From NCBI RefSeq assembly GCF_020103695.1, contig NZ_JAHXBF010000022.1:176776-240775 (forward strand): a DNA stretch of 64,000 nucleotides, written 5' to 3'. The position numbers and the translations under genes were made by a program. Below are positions 24,361-32,934 of the stretch, in pieces; within the stretch, counting starts at the first letter, position 1; the number at the start of each line of letters is the position of its first letter. A model generated the notes under the pieces. The model made no database searches. It saw only the letters and a list, made by a program, of their open reading frames with translations, and had not been told where the DNA came from. Source of the DNA: Hyalangium versicolor (GTDB lineage Bacteria; Myxococcota; Myxococcia; Myxococcales; Myxococcaceae).

Positions 24361-26025
24361 ATGCACGCCTCGTTGCGCCGCAGCGTCGTCGGACTCGTCA
24401 GTTTCATGGCAGCGCTTCCGGCCCTTGCCACCCCTCCCCCGCCCGTCCGCATCAACCCGGCCCGCATCGATGCGGTGTTCAAGGCCTACAACAGTCCTTC
24501 GAGCCCGGGCTGTGCCCTCGGCATCTACCAGGACGGCCGGGTCCTCTACTCCCGCGGCTACGGCATGGCCGACCTGAACCAGGCCACGCCCATCACCCCC
24601 ACGACCCTGTTCGACGTCGGCTCGGTCTCCAAGCAGTTCACCGCTGCGAGCCTCGTGTTGCTGGCAAACGAGAAGAAACTCGCGCTGACAGATGACATCC
24701 GGAAGTACCTGCCTGAGGTCCCAGACTACGGGACGCCCATCACCATCGACCACCTGCTCCACCACACGAGCGGACTGCGCGACTACAACGATCTCCTCCT
24801 CTTCAAGGGCTATCACTATGAGGACGTCACGGATGACGACGACGCCCTGGAGGTGATTGCCCGCCAGCGAGCCCTGAAGTTCAAAACGGGAACGCGTTTC
24901 GAATACAGCAACACCGGCTACTTCCTGGCGGCGCTCATCGTGAAGCGAGTCACCGGCAAGACCCTGGCCGAGTTCGCGAAGGAGCGCCTCTTCCAGCCTC
25001 TCGGCATGACCCGGAGCCACTTCCGCGACGACCACACTGCCATCCTCCCTGGGCGCGCCACGGCCTACTCGCCTTCGGAGAAGGAGGGCTATCGGATCGA
25101 CATGTCGAACTGGGATCAGGTGGGAGACGGGCAGGTCCAGACCAATGTCACCGAGCTGGTCAAATGGGAGGAGAACTTCTACAGCGCCCGCGTCGGAGGG
25201 CGTGCCCTCATCGACGCGCTCCAGGAGCGGGGTGCGCTGGATACGGGAGACAGCACTCCTTACGGCCGGGGGCTCTTCCTGGACACCTACCGCGGCGTGC
25301 AGCGCATCCATCATTCCGGGGGATGGGCGGGCTATCGCACCCTGCTGATGCGCTTCCCTGCGCAGCATGTCTCCATCGCTGTCCTCTGCAACCGGGGTGA
25401 TGCCCGGCCGAATCTCGCCGAGAACGTGGCGGACATCATCCTGGGCGACGCCTTCGGTGCGGCCGAGCCGAAGCAGGAAGCGAAGGCTCCCGCGCCCGTG
25501 ACGGCGAGCGCACCGGAAGCTCCTGCCGGGGATCTCGGCCGGTATGCGGGGCACTACTATGACGAGGCCGCGCAGCGCGTGGTGCAAATCCTCCAGGAGA
25601 ACAACCAGCTCCAGTTCAACTACAAAGGGAGCAATCGTCCCCTGAGGGCGGTAGGCAGCGAGCGCTTCGAGATGGAAGGCACCCCGATCGTGCTCTCTTT
25701 CTCGGGCGGGCAGGTGACGCTGTCGCGCGGCGAGGAGACGCTGGGAATCCTCAAGCGGGTGCAGCCGGTCACGCTCTCGGACGGCGACTGGAAGCCGCTG
25801 GCAGGGGCGTATTACAGCCCCGAGCTGGATACCACCTGGCGCATCGAACTGAAGGATGGGAAGGCGGTGCTGAAAGGGCGGGCCATCGGGAGCCATCCGC
25901 TCGAGCCCGCCTTCGCCGACGCGTTCAACACAACCTCCGGCCTTCTCCGGCTGACCCGTGATGGAGCCGGGCGGATGACGGGCTTCGTCTTGAGCGACCT
26001 GCGGTTCGAGCGAAAGGAGCGGTAG
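24361..26025 (+). CDS. Exported serine hydrolase of the beta-lactamase (class C / esterase) family
   Basis: 554 residues with a signal peptide (~1-23). Active-site motifs: SVSK (Ser88, Lys91), YSN (Tyr182-Asn184) and HSGGW in the third motif. The penicillin-binding/beta-lactamase domain covers ~30-365. The C-terminal ~180 residues form a beta-rich DUF3471-like or lipocalin-like domain (GRYAGHYYDEAAQRV; LAGAYYSPELDTTWRIEL). Such proteins are mostly D-aminopeptidases or esterases, not drug-inactivating beta-lactamases. The 38-base gap to the previous gene makes co-transcription possible. Confidence 0.88.
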   Translation: MHASLRRSVVGLVSFMAALPALATPPPPVRINPARIDAVFKAYNSPSSPGCALGIYQDGRVLYSRGYGMADLNQATPITPTTLFDVGSVSKQFTAASLVLLANEKKLALTDDIRKYLPEVPDYGTPITIDHLLHHTSGLRDYNDLLLFKGYHYEDVTDDDDALEVIARQRALKFKTGTRFEYSNTGYFLAALIVKRVTGKTLAEFAKERLFQPLGMTRSHFRDDHTAILPGRATAYSPSEKEGYRIDMSNWDQVGDGQVQTNVTELVKWEENFYSARVGGRALIDALQERGALDTGDSTPYGRGLFLDTYRGVQRIHHSGGWAGYRTLLMRFPAQHVSIAVLCNRGDARPNLAENVADIILGDAFGAAEPKQEAKAPAPVTASAPEAPAGDLGRYAGHYYDEAAQRVVQILQENNQLQFNYKGSNRPLRAVGSERFEMEGTPIVLSFSGGQVTLSRGEETLGILKRVQPVTLSDGDWKPLAGAYYSPELDTTWRIELKDGKAVLKGRAIGSHPLEPAFADAFNTTSGLLRLTRDGAGRMTGFVLSDLRFERKER

Positions 26026-26057
26026 GGCTGACCCTCCAGCACCGCAGCGTATGAGAA

Positions 26058-26417
26058 TTACGGGCCTTCGGACTCGAGCAGTGCCGCGAGGAACAGCGAG
26101 TAGGTCAGCTCGGCCACTGGCAGATTCTCGCGGCGTGCCTGGATGCGCAGCGCCTTGGGCAGCGAGCACGGTCTGCCGCGCTCGCCGTCGCGCATCTGCA
26201 CGTAGCCTCGCTCGGAGAACCCGAGCACCTGCCACCCCCGCTTGCGGAGGGCCTGACTGAGATCATCCGTGAGCTGGTGGTGGAGGGCCTTGGCGACGGG
26301 CAGCGTGCCGAAGATCGGGCTCTGCCAGCCGTGCTCGGTCTCGCTCCACCCACGCGCGCGCAGGTAGTTGCCTTTGCGAGCCCGTGAGAGCCCTCCGACG
26401 TGGCGCTCCAGCTTCAC
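26058..26417 (-). CDS. Hypothetical protein coupled to yaeQ
   Basis: 119 residues. Basic N-terminal half (RARKGNYLRARGW), and no motif I recognise. Its ATG overlaps the yaeQ stop (ATGA), so the two are co-translated. There is no signal peptide or membrane segment. It may be a partner of YaeQ, but no function can be given. Confidence 0.6.
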   Translation of the reverse strand: MKLERHVGGLSRARKGNYLRARGWSETEHGWQSPIFGTLPVAKALHHQLTDDLSQALRKRGWQVLGFSERGYVQMRDGERGRPCSLPKALRIQARRENLPVAELTYSLFLAALLESEGP

Positions 26418-26965
26418 AGGGTCGCGCGGGTCAGCGGACCGTCGAACGTCTGACCCTCGCAGTCGGCGTAGACATGATCGCCCACGAAGGTCAGCGACAC
26501 CTTGATGCGCCGTGAATCGAATGCCGAAAGCGCCTCCAGCAGCTCGGCGTCGACCGCGGCAAGCTCCGCCTTGGCCACGCGTGCAGCCTTGACCTCCCGC
26601 GCCTCCGCGACGAAGGCCTCGAGCCGGTCAGCCGACTCGAACAGGACGGAGACCTTCGCGTGGGGGTTCTGATCAACAGCGCGCTGAACCTTGACCGGAT
26701 CCGCCTTGCCCACTCGCACCCACTGGGTGACGAGCCCTGTGTAGTCGCGGCACTCGAGGTCCGGCGCGTCAGGTTCGGCGAGCCCCTTGCCGAAGGTCAT
26801 CCGCTCTTCCCAGAGCCAGCAGTAGGCGAGCACCCGCAACCAGAGGCGGTGCATCGTCTCGGAGGGGTGACGCGCGACCTTGAGGCCCAGTTGCGGCTGG
26901 TCGATCGCGCGATCAACGTGGCTCAGGGAGATCTGGAAGTCATACAGAGTGGGAGCAAGGGCCAT
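26414..26965 (-). CDS. yaeQ: YaeQ family protein
   Basis: 183 residues, the family length. The family landmarks are clear: MALAPTLYDFQISLSHVDR at the start, ARHPSETMHRLWLRVLAYC (~31-49), FGKGLAEPDAPDLECRDYTGLVTQWVRVG (~58-86) and the acidic C-terminal beta segment. YaeQ has a PD-(D/E)xK nuclease-like fold. In E. coli it was reported to suppress loss of the RfaH antiterminator. Its molecular role is not settled. Confidence 0.88.
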   Translation of the reverse strand: MALAPTLYDFQISLSHVDRAIDQPQLGLKVARHPSETMHRLWLRVLAYCWLWEERMTFGKGLAEPDAPDLECRDYTGLVTQWVRVGKADPVKVQRAVDQNPHAKVSVLFESADRLEAFVAEAREVKAARVAKAELAAVDAELLEALSAFDSRRIKVSLTFVGDHVYADCEGQTFDGPLTRATL

Positions 26966-27059
26966 CTGGGATTCCGGTGCCCTTCGAGGGGAGGGGCAGT
27001 GCGGTATAGCGCATCCCGCAGGCCCCGGGGGATTGTGACGTACCCCAGGCGGCCCCAGT

Positions 27060-28322
27060 TCAAGCGCGCCCGCGCAGCATGAGCCCCCAGTAGAGCCGCG
27101 GCAGGCCGTACTTCTTCATCAGCCACATGTCGCGCCGCTCCTGGAGCGTGTCGATGAGCGGGAAGCTCGGAGTGGGCTTCCCGTCGTAGTCGAACTCGGC
27201 GAGCAGCAGCTTGCCGTAGCCCGTGGTGAGCGGACACGAGGCATAGCCGTCATAGCGCGCCTCGGGCTTGCGGCCCTCCATCACTGCCCTCAGGTTCTCC
27301 ACCAACACCGGAGCCTGCTTGCGGATGGCGGCGCCCGTGCGCGAGGTGGGCAGATCCGACACATCCCCCAACGCGAACACCTCGGGGAAGTCCGGGTGCT
27401 GGAGCGTGTACTTGTCCGCCTTCACCCAGCCCTTGCACGGCCCGTCCGCATGCGCCAGCGGGCTGCGCTGGATGAAGTCCGGCGCGCTCTGCGGCGGCGT
27501 CACGTGGAGGATGTCGTAGGGAATGATGGACTCCGCCTTGCTGCCATCCTCGCGCGTCACCTCGAAGACGGCCTCGCGCGTGTCTCCACGGACCTCCACC
27601 AGGTTGTGCTGAAAACGAGCATCGATGCCGTACCGCTCCACCACGCGCTCCAACACCGCCGCGAACGGCTTCACGCCGAAGATCGCCTTGGCCCCCGATC
27701 CGAAGAGGATCCTCGATCGCTCCCGCTTGCCCGTGCGCCGCAGATAGTCGGCCGCCAGGTACATGATCTTCTGGGGAGCTCCGGCGCACTTCACCGGCGT
27801 GGAAGGGTGCGTGAAGAGCGCGGTGCCTCCATCGAAGTCCTGGATCATCTTCCACGTCTTCGGCGCCAGCTCGAAGTCGTAGTTGCTGGAGACATAGGGA
27901 GTCCGCAGGGCCTCACGCAGCCCGCGCACCTTGTCCCAGTTGAGCTGAATGCCCGGAGCAACGATCAGGTAGTCGTAGCCCACGCGCAGGCCCGACAGAG
28001 TGCTCACCTGGCGAACCACCGGATCTACCTCCACGGCGCGGTCCTGGATCCACCGCGTGCCCTCTGGGATGAAGTCGGCCTCGTCACGCACGCTGTCCTC
28101 CGCGCGAGCCGCCCCCGCACCGACGAGCGTCCACAACGGTTGGTAGTAGTGCTTGCGAGAGGGCTCGATGATGGCCACGCCCTGCACTCCGTGCCTCCGC
28201 AGGCGGGCAGCCACGGTGATGCCCGCGGTGCCTCCTCCAATGATGACGACGCGGTGGTGCTCGCGAGCAGGCACCAGGGCCATCGGTGCGGCGAGAGCCT
28301 GCGAGGTCGGTACGGTCTGCAT
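27060..28322 (-). CDS. sqr: Sulfide:quinone oxidoreductase, SQOR-like type
   Basis: 420 residues from ATG 28322 (AAGGAGACCTCC ribosome site). FAD-binding GGGTAG at 29-34; redox cysteines Cys179 (VKCAGAPQK) and Cys363 (GYASCPLT); FAD-contact VFALGDVSDLPTSRTG (~315-330); amphipathic membrane anchor at the C-terminus (MKKYGLPRLYWGLML). The CAGAPQK signature is that of the SQOR-like branch found in mitochondria and many proteobacteria. It oxidises H2S to persulfide or polysulfide and passes electrons to quinone. It is divergent from the sigma-54 activator and preceded by a -24/-12 promoter. Confidence 0.93.
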   Translation of the reverse strand: MQTVPTSQALAAPMALVPAREHHRVVIIGGGTAGITVAARLRRHGVQGVAIIEPSRKHYYQPLWTLVGAGAARAEDSVRDEADFIPEGTRWIQDRAVEVDPVVRQVSTLSGLRVGYDYLIVAPGIQLNWDKVRGLREALRTPYVSSNYDFELAPKTWKMIQDFDGGTALFTHPSTPVKCAGAPQKIMYLAADYLRRTGKRERSRILFGSGAKAIFGVKPFAAVLERVVERYGIDARFQHNLVEVRGDTREAVFEVTREDGSKAESIIPYDILHVTPPQSAPDFIQRSPLAHADGPCKGWVKADKYTLQHPDFPEVFALGDVSDLPTSRTGAAIRKQAPVLVENLRAVMEGRKPEARYDGYASCPLTTGYGKLLLAEFDYDGKPTPSFPLIDTLQERRDMWLMKKYGLPRLYWGLMLRGRA

Positions 28323-28372
28323 GGAGGTCTCCTTCTCCGGATTGCTTCGGGTTCGTCTTCTCCTCTCGCCCC

Positions 28373-28388
28373 AGCATGGCGCGTGCCA
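28373..28388 (-). promoter_or_regulatory. Sigma-54 (-24/-12) promoter of sqr
   Basis: Read on the minus strand: TGGCACGCGCCATGCT. The GG and GC dinucleotides are exactly 12 apart, and TGGCACG is the perfect -24 half; the -12 half is ATGC instead of TTGC. Predicted start near 28362, giving a leader of about 40 bases before the sqr ATG. Confidence 0.8.
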
Positions 28389-28448
28389 AGGGTCTCTCCC
28401 CAAGGCGACCCCGGCGCATCCTCTGAGAGCCCGCCCCGGAAGGCACTG

Positions 28449-28479
28449 CTGAAACGAGCGCTGAAACGCCTACGAAACG
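28449..28479. promoter_or_regulatory. Activator (enhancer) boxes for the sulfide regulon, sqr side
   Basis: Direct copies CTGAAACG at 28449-28456 and 28461-28468, followed by ACGAAACG at 28472-28479. They lie at about -87 to -117 relative to the predicted sqr start, the classic place for a sigma-54 activator. The same box, as an inverted repeat, lies upstream of the persulfide dioxygenase gene. They are also 44-74 bases before the activator's own start codon, so autoregulation is possible. Confidence 0.7.
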
Positions 28480-28522
28480 CTCTGCAACACGCGCCCCCGT
28501 CCTCAGGGCTAAGACTGCTGTC

Positions 28523-29869
28523 ATGAAGGAAACGTCCCTGAAAACAGCCGCACTGACCGAAGAGGCGCTGCGCCAGGCCCTGCGAGCGCTCGAGGCGGTC
28601 GCAGGCCCCACGGTGCTGCTCGACGGGCAGGGCCGGTTGCTCGCCCTGGGAGCCGAAGCCCGAGCCTTGCTGGGCCCCACCTCCTCCCCCGGACAGCGCT
28701 TCCACGAAGGGTTCACCGGCACGGAGGAGGAACTCCGAACCCTGCTGCGCTCCCAGCGCGAGGGACTCCTCTCTCTCGGCCAGCCCATGAGGAACGGGAA
28801 GCTTCGGCTGCTGCGGGTGCGAGCCACGGCCCTCGCGGAGGGAAACCGAAGCACGGGCCATGCGGTGCACCTGGCGCCCTGCCACGTGGATCCGAACAGC
28901 CGGGAGGAGACCTTCCAAGGGCTGTGGACGCAGGATTTGCGCATGCGGCGGCTCTTCCGAATCATCGAGAAGGCGGCGCGCACGGAAGCCAGCGTGCTGG
29001 TGCGCGGGGAAAGCGGCACCGGCAAGGAGCTCGTCGCCAACGCCCTGCACACCCTCTCGGCCCGGGCGAGAGGCCCCTTCCGCGCCATCAACTGCGCGGC
29101 CCTCTCGCCCACCCTGCTGGAGAGCGAGCTGTTCGGCCACGTGCGCGGAGCCTTCACCGGGGCAGTACGGGACAGTCCGGGCCACTTCAGGCTGGCGCAG
29201 GGAGGCACGCTCTTCCTGGACGAGGTGGCGGAGCTGCCACTGGAACTGCAGGCCAAGCTGCTGCGCGTGCTGGAGACGCGCACCGTCATCCCAGTGGGCG
29301 GGCGAGAGCCTGTCTCGGTGGACGTGCGCATCGTGGCGGCCACGCACCGGGCGCTGCGGCGGGAAGTGGAGCAGGGCCACTTCCGCGCGGATCTCATGTA
29401 CCGGCTGCGGGTGGTGCCCATCTTCCTGCCCTCGCTCCGGGAGCGCCCGGGAGACATCCTCCCGTTGGCCGAGCGCTTCCTGGCCGAGCTCAACGCGCGC
29501 GGAGGCCGGCAGGTGCTGCGCTTCTCCTCGCGGGCCCGCCGCCAGCTCCAGGAGTACGCCTGGCCGGGCAACGTGCGAGAGCTGCGCAACGTGATGGAGT
29601 ACGCCCACGTCATGGGCGAGGGCCCCACGCTCACCGAGGCCGAGCTGCCGCCCGAGTTCAACGAGCAGGCACGCCCGGTGCGCTTGCCGCTGGCTCCCGA
29701 GAGCGCCTCGGCTTCGACTGGCGCGACGAGAGACATCGGCATCGAGGACATCCGCCGAGCACTCGAGCAGACGCGGGGCAACCGGGCGCGCGCGGCGACC
29801 CTTCTGGGCATCAGCCGCGTCACGCTGTGGCGAAGGCTCCGAGAGGCAGGAGGGCCATCGGAACACTGA
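28523..29869 (+). CDS. Sigma-54-dependent activator, predicted sulfide/persulfide-responsive
   Basis: 448 residues. The N-terminal sensory part (~15-125) looks PAS-like (VLLDGQGRLLALGAEARALLG). The AAA+ domain (~130-365) has Walker A GESGTGKE (162-169), GAFTGA (209-214) for sigma-54 contact, and Walker B FLDEVAE (231-237). A Fis-type HTH ends the protein (RARAATLLGISRVTLWRRL). It sits between the two arms of a sulfide-oxidation regulon and should switch on both. FisR regulates the same kinds of genes and senses with cysteines; this N-terminus has only one cysteine (Cys120, just before the AAA+ domain), so the sensing chemistry may differ. Confidence 0.88.
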   Translation: MKETSLKTAALTEEALRQALRALEAVAGPTVLLDGQGRLLALGAEARALLGPTSSPGQRFHEGFTGTEEELRTLLRSQREGLLSLGQPMRNGKLRLLRVRATALAEGNRSTGHAVHLAPCHVDPNSREETFQGLWTQDLRMRRLFRIIEKAARTEASVLVRGESGTGKELVANALHTLSARARGPFRAINCAALSPTLLESELFGHVRGAFTGAVRDSPGHFRLAQGGTLFLDEVAELPLELQAKLLRVLETRTVIPVGGREPVSVDVRIVAATHRALRREVEQGHFRADLMYRLRVVPIFLPSLRERPGDILPLAERFLAELNARGGRQVLRFSSRARRQLQEYAWPGNVRELRNVMEYAHVMGEGPTLTEAELPPEFNEQARPVRLPLAPESASASTGATRDIGIEDIRRALEQTRGNRARAATLLGISRVTLWRRLREAGGPSEH

Positions 29870-29891
29870 AACGTTTCACGAAGCGTTTCAG
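29866..29891. promoter_or_regulatory. Activator (enhancer) inverted repeat for the persulfide dioxygenase operon
   Basis: CTGAAACG (29866-29873) and CGTTTCAG (29884-29891) form a perfect inverted repeat; the first half is also part of the 12-bp palindrome TGAAACGTTTCA (29867-29878). It overlaps the activator's stop codon and lies at about -111 to -86 from the predicted start of the downstream operon, mirroring the sqr side. Confidence 0.72.
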
Positions 29892-29950
29892 CAACGAGCG
29901 CAAGGGTTGCAAGTCACTGAATCCCTTCTGGCGCTCTGGGTCCATGCCCA

Positions 29951-29966
29951 TGGCACGCGACTGGCA
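29951..29966 (+). promoter_or_regulatory. Sigma-54 (-24/-12) promoter of the persulfide dioxygenase operon
   Basis: TGGCACGCGACTGGCA: perfect -24 half TGGCACG, and GG/GC spacing of exactly 12; the -12 half is TGGC instead of TTGC. Predicted start near 29977, 16 bases before the ATG. Confidence 0.75.
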
Positions 29967-29992
29967 AAGAAGCCCTGCCAGGAGGAAGGACC

Positions 29993-30691
29993 ATGATCTT
30001 CCGGCAGCTCTTCGACCCCGAGTCCTCGACGTACACGTACCTGCTCGCCGACCCGCTCTCCCGCCAGGCGGCCCTCATCGATCCGGTGCTCGAACAAACC
30101 GAGAGAGACCTGACCCTGGTGAAGGAGCTGGAGCTGACGCTGGCGTACGTGCTGGAGACGCACGTGCACGCGGACCATGTGACGGGGGCGGGCCAGCTGC
30201 GCGAGCGCACCGGCTGTCAGGTGGTGGCGAGCACCCGAGGGGCCTCCTGCGCCAACGTCCACGTGCGGCACGGGGAGCTCCTCCAGTTGGGAGGGCTGTG
30301 CATCGTGGCGCTCGCGACGCCGGGCCACACGGATGACAGCCTGAGCTACCTGGTGGAAGAGCATCTCTTCACGGGAGACGCGCTCCTGGTGCGCGGCACC
30401 GGGCGCACTGACTTCCAGAATGGAGACGCGGGGCAGCTCTACGACTCCATCACCCAGGTGCTCTTCACGCTGCCGGACGAAGTCTGGGTGCACCCCGGCC
30501 ACGACTACAAGGGCCGCATGGTGACGACCATCGGCGAGGAGAAGCGCTTCAACCCGCGGCTGGCCGGCAAGGACCGCGCTTCCTTCATCCAGCTCATGTC
30601 CGAGCTGAACCTGCCTCCGCCGAAGAAGCTCGGCATCGCGGTCCCCGCCAATCGCGCCTGCGGACTGAACGCGCCACCGCCCCAAGCCTGA
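29993..30691 (+). CDS. pdo: Persulfide dioxygenase (ETHE1-like MBL-fold)
   Basis: 232 residues. Metal ligands of the glyoxalase-II/ETHE1 fold: THVHADH (His57, His59, Asp61, His62), His112, Asp129 (FTGDALLVRGTGRTDFQ) and His170 (HPGHDYKGR). The GTGRTDFQ and HDYKG signatures distinguish ETHE1 from glyoxalase II. It oxidises glutathione persulfide to sulfite with O2, consuming the sulfane sulfur made by SQR. AGGAGGAAGGACC gives a strong ribosome site. It is the first gene of the right arm. Confidence 0.94.
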   Translation: MIFRQLFDPESSTYTYLLADPLSRQAALIDPVLEQTERDLTLVKELELTLAYVLETHVHADHVTGAGQLRERTGCQVVASTRGASCANVHVRHGELLQLGGLCIVALATPGHTDDSLSYLVEEHLFTGDALLVRGTGRTDFQNGDAGQLYDSITQVLFTLPDEVWVHPGHDYKGRMVTTIGEEKRFNPRLAGKDRASFIQLMSELNLPPPKKLGIAVPANRACGLNAPPPQA

Positions 30692-30763
30692 AGCCCAGCG
30701 ACACGCCGTTCATCCATCGAACCCGATCCGCTCCTCGCCACGAGAGGGGCTTGAGAGACCCTC

Positions 30764-31138
30764 ATGTCCTCCGCGCAGATCCACTCCGTCTTTCCCCGTG
30801 AGCTGAGCACCCTGCCCCCCGCGGTGCGTCGCATCGACGTCCGCGAGCCCTCGGAGTTCGAGGGCAAGCTGGGGCACCTGCCACGCTCGGAGCTGGTCCC
30901 GCTCGCCACCCTCCCCAGCGCGGCGGGGGCATGGCCTCGAGAGACTCCGCTGCTGCTCATCTGCCGCTCGGGAATGCGCTCCATGAAGGCCGCGCGCATG
31001 CTCGCCGAGCAGGGCTTCACCTCGCTCTCCAACCTGGAGGGAGGAATGCTCGCGGTGCACGAGGCCGGGCTCGAGGTGGAGGGCTCGGGTGCCAGCGAGC
31101 AGGTGAGCACCAGCCAACGGCAGGGAACCTCCTCGTGA
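30764..31138 (+). CDS. Rhodanese-domain sulfurtransferase
   Basis: 124 residues, a single rhodanese domain. The active-site loop is CRSGMRS with catalytic Cys67; DVREPSEFEGKLGHLP (~25-40) and NLEGGM (~91) are the other landmarks. It moves sulfane sulfur between persulfide and an acceptor such as sulfite or glutathione, linking SQR and persulfide dioxygenase. It lies 72 bases after the dioxygenase gene, and its stop overlaps the exporter start (GTGA). Confidence 0.92.
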   Translation: MSSAQIHSVFPRELSTLPPAVRRIDVREPSEFEGKLGHLPRSELVPLATLPSAAGAWPRETPLLLICRSGMRSMKAARMLAEQGFTSLSNLEGGMLAVHEAGLEVEGSGASEQVSTSQRQGTSS

Positions 31139-32043
31139 GCACCCTCCTGCTCGGCGCCGTCCTCTCGCTGGTGGCGGGTGTCTCGCTCGGTCTGCTCGGA
31201 GGTGGCGGCTCCATCCTGACGGTCCCCATCCTCGTCTATGTGCTCGGCATGAGCCCGCGCGGAGCCATTGCCACCTCGCTGGTGGTGGTGGGAATGACGA
31301 GCGCCGTTGGCACGCTGTCCCACGCCCGCGCGGGCCGGGTGGAGTGGCGGGTGGGCCTGCTCTTCGGCGTGGCCGGCATGCTGGGCGCGGCGCTGGGGGG
31401 ACGCGTGGGGAAGTTCGTGCCTCCCGCCCTGCTGCTCGTCGCCTTCGCGGGGATGGTGCTCGCCACCGCCGTGGCCATGCTGCGCGGGCGTCCGGTGCCG
31501 GCCACCGCCGAGGTGCCCGAACAACCCGCGGGGAAGCACCTGGCTGCCGTGCTGCGCAACGGGTTCGGCGTCGGGCTGCTGACGGGCCTGGTGGGAGCGG
31601 GCGGCGGCTTCATGGTGGTGCCCGCGCTGGTCCTCTTCGGCGGGCTGTCCATGCCGGGGGCGGTGGCCACCTCGCTGCTGGTCATCACGCTGAACTGTGC
31701 CTCGGGGCTGCTCAGCGCGCTCCTGAGCGGTGCTCCCGTGGACTGGGCGCTCGCGGGAGGCATGTCGGTGGCCTCCATCCTCGGCTCGCTTCTCGGCACC
31801 CGGCTGGGCCGGGGATTCTCCCCAGAGAGCTTGCGCAAAACCTTCGCGAGCTTCATCGTGGCGCTCGGTGCGTTCATCCTCGTCCGAGAACTGTTGTCGC
31901 TCCTCCACGTCCCCGCTGTGCGGGCGCTCGTGTTGGCGGGCGGCCTCGCGCTCGGCGTGCTCTGCCTGTCACTCCTGACGCTCGGAGTGAGGCCCACCCT
32001 CCCCTCCAAGGGAGTCATCGACGGCTCCCGTTCCTCTCCGTGA
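31135..32043 (+). CDS. TauE/SafE (sulfite exporter) family membrane protein
   Basis: 302 residues from the GTG at 31135, which overlaps the rhodanese stop. About eight transmembrane helices; two homologous halves each start with a glycine-rich loop (LGLLGGGGSILTVPILV and TGLVGAGGGFMVVPALVLFG), the family signature. It probably exports the sulfite made by the persulfide dioxygenase. The position in a sulfide operon supports sulfite or another small sulfonate as substrate. Confidence 0.9.
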   Translation: MSTLLLGAVLSLVAGVSLGLLGGGGSILTVPILVYVLGMSPRGAIATSLVVVGMTSAVGTLSHARAGRVEWRVGLLFGVAGMLGAALGGRVGKFVPPALLLVAFAGMVLATAVAMLRGRPVPATAEVPEQPAGKHLAAVLRNGFGVGLLTGLVGAGGGFMVVPALVLFGGLSMPGAVATSLLVITLNCASGLLSALLSGAPVDWALAGGMSVASILGSLLGTRLGRGFSPESLRKTFASFIVALGAFILVRELLSLLHVPAVRALVLAGGLALGVLCLSLLTLGVRPTLPSKGVIDGSRSSP

Positions 32044-32053
32044 GGTCCTCTTC

Positions 32054-32482
32054 ATGCACCCCTTCCTGGTTGCGCTCATGGGGGGCGCGCTCATCGGCAC
32101 GAGCGCTTCGCTCCTCCTCCTCTTCAACGGCCGCATCGCGGGCATCAGCGGAATTGCCGGAGGGCTCCTCGCCCCGTCCAGCCGGGCCGAGTGGGCCTGG
32201 CGCCTCGCGTTCCTGCTGGGGCTCATCGGGGGCGGCATCCTCATGCGGATCCTCTGGCCCCAGGTGGTCGAAGCTTCCTCTGTGTCCGGAGCGGGAGGAG
32301 TGGTGGCCGCGGGGCTCCTGGTGGGGTTCGGCTCGCGCCTGGGCAATGGCTGCACCAGTGGCCATGGCGTGTGCGGCATCTCCTGGGGCGCGATGCGCTC
32401 CATCGTGGCGACGCTGACCTTCATGGCCACCGGCGCCGCCACCGTCTTCCTCGTCCGCCACCTCACCGGAGGTGCACCATGA
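32054..32482 (+). CDS. YeeE/YedE family transporter, first half
   Basis: 142 residues, about four helices. The family signature GFGSRLGNGCTSGHGVCG (~90-108) contains the conserved cysteines used for thiosulfate or persulfide passage in YeeE-type proteins. In many bacteria the transporter is encoded as two half-size genes; here the second half follows with an ATGA overlap. It is probably for sulfur-compound transport within the sulfide operon. Confidence 0.9.
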   Translation: MHPFLVALMGGALIGTSASLLLLFNGRIAGISGIAGGLLAPSSRAEWAWRLAFLLGLIGGGILMRILWPQVVEASSVSGAGGVVAAGLLVGFGSRLGNGCTSGHGVCGISWGAMRSIVATLTFMATGAATVFLVRHLTGGAP

Positions 32483-32934
32483 GCGCGCTGGGGTCCGCGG
32501 TGGCCGCCGGGCTGCTCTTCGCACTCGGCCTCGGGTTCGGGGGCATGACGGATCCAGCCAGGGTGCAGGCCTTCCTCGATTTCACGGGCGCCTGGGATCC
32601 CACCCTGGCCTTCGTAATGGGCGGAGCGCTCGCCGTGCACGCACCCCTCTCCTGGCTCATCCGCCGCCGCAAGGCCCCTGTGCTGGCACCAACCTTCCCC
32701 ACGCTCTCGAAGGCACGGGTGGACGGGCACCTCGTCACGGGGGCGGCCCTGTTCGGCGTGGGGTGGGGACTCGCGGGTTACTGCCCTGGACCAGCTCTGG
32801 TCTCGCTCGCCTCGGGCGCCGACACGGTCCTGCTCTTCGTGCTCTCCATGTTCGCCGGGATGTGGCTCTTCGGGTGGTGGGAGCGCTCGCGAGCCACCGC
32901 CTCCGAGCCTCACGGACGGCTCACCGGCTCGTGA
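32479..32934 (+). CDS. YeeE/YedE family transporter, second half
   Basis: 151 residues, about four helices. FALGLGFGGMTDPARVQAFLDF near the start and GVGWGLAGYCPGPALVSLASG (~95-115) are the paired-half signatures, the latter with the conserved Cys. It starts within the previous gene's stop codon. It is the last gene of the operon; its 3' end overlaps the convergent aminotransferase gene by 14 bases. Confidence 0.9.
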   Translation: MSALGSAVAAGLLFALGLGFGGMTDPARVQAFLDFTGAWDPTLAFVMGGALAVHAPLSWLIRRRKAPVLAPTFPTLSKARVDGHLVTGAALFGVGWGLAGYCPGPALVSLASGADTVLLFVLSMFAGMWLFGWWERSRATASEPHGRLTGS

